From Lentisphaeria bacterium (GTDB taxonomy: Bacteria > Verrucomicrobiota > Lentisphaeria > Oligosphaerales > Oligosphaeraceae), in contig JAEDNB010000020.1 in the NCBI GenBank assembly GCA_016302725.1, forward strand, positions 1 through 18,417: a stretch of DNA of 18,417 nucleotides. Direction: 5' to 3'. Position numbers and translations under genes: made by a program. The notes beneath the pieces are model-generated. The model ran no database searches and was not told the DNA's origin. It saw only the letters and a list, made by a program, of their open reading frames with translations. Positions 14,701-18,417 of this stretch are shown here, in pieces. The number at the start of each line of letters is the position of its first letter. The stretch's first letter is position 1.

Positions 14701-16205
14701 AGGCCTCCCTGGGCGGAAACCCCGCCCTCCGCTCCTGTCTGGAACAGTGCGTCCTCTGGGTGGCCCCCGTGCTGAACCCGGATGGATATGACCTGGGAAC
14801 CCCCCAGAATGCCGCAGGGGTGGAACTGGACTGGGGCTTCCCCGTCGCCTCCGGCACCTTGGCCCAGGGAGACCCCCTGGGGCTGGATACGCCATGGAGC
14901 CACCCCGCCCGGGAAGGAAGCCTCCCCCTCCCCCCCCAGCCGGAGCAGAAGGCCCTGGCACGCTGGCTGGCCCTCCACCATCCCACGCTGGCGGTGCTCC
15001 TCCGGCAAGGGGATGAGGCCCTCGCCGGACAGGATGATGTCGCCCTGGCACTGGGGGACGCCTGGTCCAGGACGGCCTCCCTCCCGCCCCCCGTCCCCTC
15101 CCAGGAACGCTATCCGGCCTCTACACGCCTCCCCCAATGGATTGCCTCATATCTGGAAATCCCCACCCTGGAGCTCTCCCTCCCCCAGGACGACACCAGG
15201 ACGGCTTCCGCCCTCTTCCTACCCCTGCTGGAAGCTGCGCTGAAGGGGCAGGGCGGCACCCTGCGGGACGGGGAGAGCCAGGCGCCCCTCCCCTATGGCA
15301 GGGCCTGGCGGAAGGAGGATGGCCTGGGGGTCCGGGCAGACCGGCGCGGGAACTTTTTCCTGCCCCTGGAGTCCCTGGGGATGCGCTTCCAGGCGGAGGG
15401 ATTCCAGGAGGGAGACTCCCCTGACCTGGAACCCTCCTCCACCCCCCTCCTCCTCCCCCTGCCGGAGAGGGGACGCTTCCTGCCGGGGATTCTGGAGACC
15501 CACCGCGTCCTGGGAAAGAACATCCCTCCCTATTCCCTGGCCCGCCTCTCCCTGCCCCAGGGCAGCGTGGCCGCCTCCCCCGGGGAGTGGGGCGCCTTCT
15601 GCCGACAGGGAGATGGCTTTGCGGATTTCCTCTGGCTGGAACCCCCAAAAAAGGAAGATTCCCCCTGGGAGGCGACCCTTCTCCTCCCCGCACGCCTGGA
15701 GGACGATGGGACGCCCCTGGAGGAGGTCGCCTGGGAGGCTACGCTCTACGCCGACGGCACAGACACCCCCTCCCGCCGGCATCTCCTCCTCGCCCCCGTG
15801 AGGCAACGCCTCCCCCTGGCATGGAAGGCCGGCTGGAATCCCCTCTCCGTCCCCCTGGAGGGAATCCCCAGGGAAAGCCTAGGGGCGGAAAGACTTCTCC
15901 AATGGCGCCAGGAGACCTTCCAGCCCTACGAGGAACCCCTCCTGTCTCCCGGGACTGGACTCCTCGCCTTCTTCCCCTTCGCCGGAAAAACCACCCTGGA
16001 GGGTGCCTGGACTGACCAGGAGGAACGCCCCCTGGAACCCGGCTGGCATCTCCTGGGACCCCTCTCCCCCCATCTCCCCCAGGATGAGGAGGGAACCGTC
16101 TTCTCCGCCACGCCGGGCGTCTTCCTCCTGCAGGGACGGGAGACCCTGGTGCCTGGCGGCGCCTATTGGCGCCATCTCTCCTCCCCCGCCCGGGTGGCCC
16201 CCTAA
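11769..16205 (+). CDS. exported C25 (gingipain-type) cysteine protease fused to a degenerate M14 carboxypeptidase-like domain
   Basis: A 1478-residue protein with an N-terminal signal peptide or anchor (residues 7-26). Residues of about 90-270 resemble a C25 propeptide region. The C25 domain (about 277-675) has LLLLGDLGWLPPYQ, YADLFLGRVPVD, YLGHASC with catalytic His500, and APACMAGR with catalytic Cys533; the 33-residue gap equals the His211-Cys244 gap of RgpB. A beta domain and one EF-hand/dockerin-like loop follow (DADGDGAVTNGE, 766-777), then an acidic Pro/Gly linker. Residues of about 835-1160 follow M14 layout: propeptide-like segment, SGKPLLALRVS, AGASGDES, VLNPDGYDL, GVELDWGFP, TLELSLPQ. 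However, the zinc motif HxxE reads Ser959-x-x-Glu962, and NRNF reads Asp-Trp-Gly-Phe (1021-1024). A transthyretin-like module and a C-terminal beta region (GWNPLSVPL) complete it. I see no T9SS sorting tail. The ATG at 11769 begins the signal; GTG at 11763 is possible. Confidence 0.82.
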   Translation: MRAWFRFPFALCLLLLLAGGGFWFFLRQPQAPLPRETEALLSPGRTPGRLAGEPLPPVLVPMAGQPHRGTTGAGISSTPSRGREWGAFRILSSSPGELSLAFSLPEYRLDEEVDGEGRAWSVARVESIPLRNCQGRPQVPWFSFSCGFPPGVQVSLEVREGAWEERKAPPPRLGAGPALHGAPPPNAPTEPGEGSEPLAWLSPSFQLRGIQGRTVSLSPFQYDGERGVYRILTRGTLVLRSTAEEFPTADAQGDFAQLQRAFFANGDSFREAPSTQVGTLGIVVPSEWRDSPALDDFVAWRQSLGWRVLLAEYPLETGEGRDAILQQARLWYQQEQASHLLLLGDLGWLPPYQFSSNAPYSYRGHCTDVPYALLEGEEDKSYADLFLGRVPVDGLQPLETYLEGVVRYEQGEEGEPEDGQPWSRRALFLGSADVAICWPYQDKTDWESVEAQGTLWEESGILDPGSPRFYDSSATSPLYCPDQVAAAVDQGASLLLYLGHASCINFTTTGFDARYARRLAPRGHAPFWLAPACMAGRLDHARPQGNDDCSASLYGTYSLGQALFQNSSGDFAALGAVMGSGSSFWDPTIVQVEAFGREVASSRGQSRLATLGAYAQYAMAEAVAFCENYRDAYREAKASGETTMDNGGYTAEDGIYHAWSMAFLGDPSALLRIGPQEPLQVDCQWNGGSLHCQVTGLPGTDGEPRSVPQAAVALALDDAVLAGRTDETGGLALKPPQGSLEESLWAELRVLDASGPFLRLRIATVDADGDGAVTNGEMHRWLLRWREEFAGAEESPEARSLLAAAVRQWQEGVPPGEGSSEGEPEAVGEVPAPRLLKMTLPLSASLLEEAAGAGLPLLSRREGAFVVRVNQGEHDWLLSKGVEPLEVAPFPVEPPAREWASLQKRLEEMSRLGWPFFRLSPLGPSASGKPLLALRVSFQGEEGEPTSPLPHILLCAGASGDESQSVEKTMEFLEEAWEASLGGNPALRSCLEQCVLWVAPVLNPDGYDLGTPQNAAGVELDWGFPVASGTLAQGDPLGLDTPWSHPAREGSLPLPPQPEQKALARWLALHHPTLAVLLRQGDEALAGQDDVALALGDAWSRTASLPPPVPSQERYPASTRLPQWIASYLEIPTLELSLPQDDTRTASALFLPLLEAALKGQGGTLRDGESQAPLPYGRAWRKEDGLGVRADRRGNFFLPLESLGMRFQAEGFQEGDSPDLEPSSTPLLLPLPERGRFLPGILETHRVLGKNIPPYSLARLSLPQGSVAASPGEWGAFCRQGDGFADFLWLEPPKKEDSPWEATLLLPARLEDDGTPLEEVAWEATLYADGTDTPSRRHLLLAPVRQRLPLAWKAGWNPLSVPLEGIPRESLGAERLLQWRQETFQPYEEPLLSPGTGLLAFFPFAGKTTLEGAWTDQEERPLEPGWHLLGPLSPHLPQDEEGTVFSATPGVFLLQGRETLVPGGAYWRHLSSPARVAP

Positions 16206-16231
16206 AAAAAGGCCCCCGGGAGCCGGGGCTT
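16204..16231 (-). terminator. A-tract hairpin, strong terminator in the minus-strand sense
   Basis: Seven A's (16204-16210) precede a stem of CCCCGG (16214-16219) with CCGGGG (16223-16228), loop GAG, extended past one bulged C. Read on the minus strand it is a GC stem followed by seven T's, a textbook intrinsic terminator, yet no minus-strand gene lies upstream of it. On the plus strand only TT follows. It overlaps the C25 stop codon (16203-16205). Confidence 0.6.
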
Positions 16232-16252
16232 CCACGAAAAAAGCATAGAAGC

Positions 16253-17329
16253 ATGAAAGTCATTGTCGGCATGAGCGGCGGGGTGGATTCCTCCACCGCC
16301 GCAGTTCTTCTTCAGCGCCAGGGACACCAGGTGACCGGGGTCACCATGGCCATCTGGAAGGAGTCCTCCCCCTATCGGGGAGGGGACAGGGAAAGTTGCT
16401 TCGGGCCGGGAGAGGAAATCTCCCAGGCCGCCGCCAAAAAGGTCTGCGACTCCCTGGGCATCCCCTTCCTGGTCTTCGACTGCGCCCAGGAATACGAAAA
16501 GGAGGTCATCGCCTATTTCCGACGGGAGTACCTGGCAGGGCGCACCCCCAATCCCTGCGTGCAGTGCAATGGACGGGTGAAGTTCGGGATGCTCCCGCGG
16601 CTGGCACGGGAGGCGGGAGTGGAATTCGACGCCTTCGCCACAGGACACTACGCCCGGGTGGAGCAGGGCGGGAATGGCCGGATGCAACTGCTCCGGGCAA
16701 GGTGCCTCCCCAAGGACCAGTCCTATTTCCTCTGCCGCCTCACACAGGAACAGCTCCGCCACCAGCTCTTCCCCCTGGGTGGCCTGGCCAAGGAGGAGGT
16801 GAGGGCCCTGGCACGGGAGGCCGGACTGGATGTGGCCGAAAAACAGGACAGCCAGGATTTCTACAGCGGGGACGCCAACGAACTCATCGGGGAGGAAGAC
16901 CGCCCCGGGGATATCGTGGAGGCGGGAACCGGAAGGCTCCTGGGACGTCATACGGGATACTGGAAATACACCATCGGACAACGGAAGGGGCTGGGCGTCG
17001 CCTCCACCAGGCCACTCTACGTGACCGCCATCGACCCCTGCCGAAATCGAGTGGTCCTGGGGGGCCAGGAACTGGTCCTCCACCACTCCCTGGAAGCCGA
17101 GGAAATGAACTGGATTTCCCTGGAGCCCCCCGCAGGCCCACTGGAATGCCAGGTGAAGGTCCGCTCCGTCCAACGCCCCGAACCCTGCCTCATCATCCCA
17201 CGGACGGACGGCACGGTCCACGCGGAGTTCCCCGGCGGAATCCATGCCGTAGCCCCGGGACAGGCCGCCGTCTTCTACCAGGACGACCTCGTGCTGGGGG
17301 GCGGCTTCATCCGCTCCGCCTCCGCCTAG
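16253..17329 (+). CDS. mnmA: tRNA 2-thiouridine(34) synthase MnmA
   Basis: Adds sulfur to U34 of tRNA-Lys, -Glu and -Gln in the cytoplasm after activating it with ATP. The 358-residue protein begins MKVIVGMSGGVDSS with the PP-loop ATP motif. It continues with GRTPNPCVQCNGRVKF (Cys102 and Cys105, a CxxC), FATGHYAR, KDQSYFL, FPLGGLAKEEVR and YTIGQRKGLGV, then the C-terminal beta barrel. The second catalytic cysteine of the E. coli enzyme (Cys199, in DSTGICF) is absent; the aligned segment is DSQDFYSGD with Tyr204 in that place. An extra SCFGPGEEISQAA insert (about 48-60) adds Cys49. This variant may use a CxxC-held cluster or a different sulfur relay. The ATG at 16253 begins the PP-loop strand; the longer frame from 16166 overlaps the previous gene and is less likely. 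Confidence 0.95.
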   Translation: MKVIVGMSGGVDSSTAAVLLQRQGHQVTGVTMAIWKESSPYRGGDRESCFGPGEEISQAAAKKVCDSLGIPFLVFDCAQEYEKEVIAYFRREYLAGRTPNPCVQCNGRVKFGMLPRLAREAGVEFDAFATGHYARVEQGGNGRMQLLRARCLPKDQSYFLCRLTQEQLRHQLFPLGGLAKEEVRALAREAGLDVAEKQDSQDFYSGDANELIGEEDRPGDIVEAGTGRLLGRHTGYWKYTIGQRKGLGVASTRPLYVTAIDPCRNRVVLGGQELVLHHSLEAEEMNWISLEPPAGPLECQVKVRSVQRPEPCLIIPRTDGTVHAEFPGGIHAVAPGQAAVFYQDDLVLGGGFIRSASA

Positions 17330-17470
17330 CGCCCCGGATGGCCCTGCCCCCCCTCATGGAGGCAGCGGTGAAAAGCCACACCCCTGCCCCCACAACGACG
17401 CATGCCTGGGCTTGGCAGGGCACCCCAGCTGACCCGGCCCCCACCACTCGCTTTTCCCTTAACGAACAAG

Positions 17471-17490
17471 GCCAGGGATGATTCCCTGGC
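17471..17490 (+). terminator. perfect 8-bp hairpin between mnmA and the BI-1 gene
   Basis: GCCAGGGA (17471-17478), loop TGAT, TCCCTGGC (17483-17490), followed by TTGACAAAAC. It may end mnmA transcription weakly or sit in the leader of the next gene. There is no T-run. Confidence 0.4.
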
Positions 17491-17508
17491 TTGACAAAAC
17501 CGACCTCT

Positions 17509-17514
17509 AGGAGG
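17509..17514 (+). promoter_or_regulatory. Shine-Dalgarno site of the BI-1 family gene
   Basis: A perfect AGGAGG stands 9 bases before the ATG at 17524, deciding this start over the in-frame upstream codons. Confidence 0.8.
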
Positions 17515-17523
17515 AATTGCAAA

Positions 17524-18210
17524 ATGAACTATCCCGAAAACTACCGGAATGAAATGAGCCAGCAGGACTTTTCCCTGCTCCAAATCGGCTTCATCAACAA
17601 GGTCTACGCCACCATGACCCTGGGACTGCTGGTGACGGCAGTGACGGCCTGGATGACCTATCAGTCCGTCTCTCCCAACACACTGGCGTCCATGCTCTTT
17701 CCCTGCGCCATCGGGGAAATCGCCCTGGTTTTCGTCCTCTCCTGGGCAGCCACCAGGCTCCCTGCCATCCTGGCTTTCCTGGGATTCCTTGGCTATGCCA
17801 TCCTCAATGGCCTCACCCTCTCCATTATCTTCTACGGATACCAAATCGGCTCCATCTGGCAGGTCTTCCTGACCACCTCCCTCTCCTTCGGGCTGATGTC
17901 CGTCTACGGCGTCATCACGAAACGGGACCTCACCAGCCTGGGAAATCTCCTCTTCATGGTCCTAATCGGGATGATCGTGGCCAGTCTTCTCAACCTCTTC
18001 TTCCGTTCCACTGGCATGGATTTGGTCTTGAGCCTCCTGGGGGTTGTGGTCTTCGCCGGATTGACCGCCTATGATACCCAAAAACTGAAGGCCCTCCACG
18101 AGTCGGGCTTCAACCACGGCGGCATCGCCGTCCTGGGGGCACTCTCCCTCTACCTGGACTTCATGAATATGTTCCTCTATCTCCTCCGACTCCTGGGACG
18201 TAAAAAATAA
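17524..18210 (+). CDS. Bax inhibitor-1/YccA family membrane protein
   Basis: A 228-residue inner-membrane protein with about seven hydrophobic helices and little else. The cytoplasmic N-terminus is short and polar. The helices run from VYATMTLGLLVTAVTAWM through LGALSLYLDFMNMFLYLLRLL, and the tail ends in basic GRKK. The pair of motifs GLTAYDTQKLK near helix 6 and LSLYLDFMNMFLYLLRL at the end is diagnostic for BI-1/YccA/YbhL proteins. Structurally studied members are pH-sensitive calcium leak channels, and E. coli YccA modulates FtsH proteolysis. The role in this organism is unknown. The gene stands alone after a 194-base spacer with a hairpin and has the best ribosome-binding site in the window, suggesting its own promoter, though I could not place one convincingly. 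Confidence 0.95.
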   Translation: MNYPENYRNEMSQQDFSLLQIGFINKVYATMTLGLLVTAVTAWMTYQSVSPNTLASMLFPCAIGEIALVFVLSWAATRLPAILAFLGFLGYAILNGLTLSIIFYGYQIGSIWQVFLTTSLSFGLMSVYGVITKRDLTSLGNLLFMVLIGMIVASLLNLFFRSTGMDLVLSLLGVVVFAGLTAYDTQKLKALHESGFNHGGIAVLGALSLYLDFMNMFLYLLRLLGRKK

Positions 18211-18417
18211 TCCCCCGGGAAAACACAAATACACGGAGGGTGCTACCGCTTTACACGGAGAGCACGGAAACGCCCTGCGGGCGCACGGAGGGGGCGGAAG
18301 GGGGTGCGGTGCGGGGCCGCGCCAGGCGCGTTGCGCCTGCCTTGCGCCGTCGCAGGGGGGGACTGCGGGGGAGGAAATGCCCTGGCGGGCACCCCCTCCC
18401 CCGGCATCCCCGCGACG
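18211..18417. other. non-coding right edge
   Basis: I see no gene in these 207 bases. Besides the CACGGAG cluster it holds the stem CAGGCGC-GTT-GCGCCTG at 18323-18339 and G-rich runs around 18354-18378. A gene may start to the right of the window. Confidence 0.5.
18231..18290. repeat. cluster of degenerate CACGGAG repeats
   Basis: ACACGGAG at 18231-18238 and 18253-18260, GCACGGAA at 18262-18269 and GCACGGAG at 18283-18290. Start-to-start spacings are 22, 9 and 21 bases. A small stem CGCCC/GGGCG (18271-18283) sits between the last two copies. Imperfect CACGGAG/CACAGAG strings are, from memory, common intergenic repeats in several phyla. They begin 21 bases after the BI-1 stop. Confidence 0.6.

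Noticed and set aside
17491..17496. TTGACA as a -35 box for the BI-1 gene
   Set aside because: A -10 at normal spacing would fall on the Shine-Dalgarno site and there is no TATAAT-like sequence there.
18231..18290. CRISPR array
   Set aside because: The repeat is only 8 bases and spacing is irregular (22, 9, 21), with no cas genes in view.

Overview
The window is high-GC bacterial DNA. It carries eleven protein genes in good reading frames, one tRNA gene and one gene cut by the left edge. The mix suggests an anaerobic or facultative member of the Planctomycetes-Verrucomicrobia-Chlamydiae group, most likely Lentisphaerota or Verrucomicrobiota. The evidence is a ferredoxin-linked 2-oxoacid oxidoreductase, the redox sensor Rex, a pseudopilin with the H-X9-DG signature common in that group, a GH29 fucosidase and a gingipain-type (C25) protease. 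This placement is inference; there is no rRNA or phylogenetic marker here to settle it.

Left part (1-4791): the 3' end of a fused beta-gamma 2-oxoacid:ferredoxin oxidoreductase, an amidohydrolase-2 family metal hydrolase and a pseudopilin-like protein all run rightward. They converge on rex, which is on the minus strand, across an unusually AT-rich junction holding a hairpin. Divergent from rex is an exported, probably outer-membrane beta-barrel protein of unknown role. Middle part (4855-8310): an MFS transporter overlaps by one base a GH29 alpha-L-fucosidase that has no signal peptide. Then come a 281-base spacer, tRNA-Lys(UUU), ribosomal protein L28 and a clear intrinsic terminator.

Right part (8350-18417): ribulose-phosphate 3-epimerase, a membrane-anchored SurA/PpiD-like folding factor, a 1478-residue exported protein, the tRNA 2-thiolase MnmA and a Bax-inhibitor-1 family membrane protein. 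The 1478-residue protein joins an apparently intact C25 cysteine protease domain to an M14 carboxypeptidase-like domain whose zinc and substrate residues look lost. The last 207 bases hold no gene but contain a cluster of CACGGAG repeats.

The most interesting item is the C25/pseudo-M14 protein with its chaperone-like upstream neighbour and structured leader. Next are an MnmA lacking the usual second catalytic cysteine, an A-tract hairpin at 16204-16231 that is a strong terminator only for antisense transcription, and the sharp split between genes with strong Shine-Dalgarno sites and genes with none.
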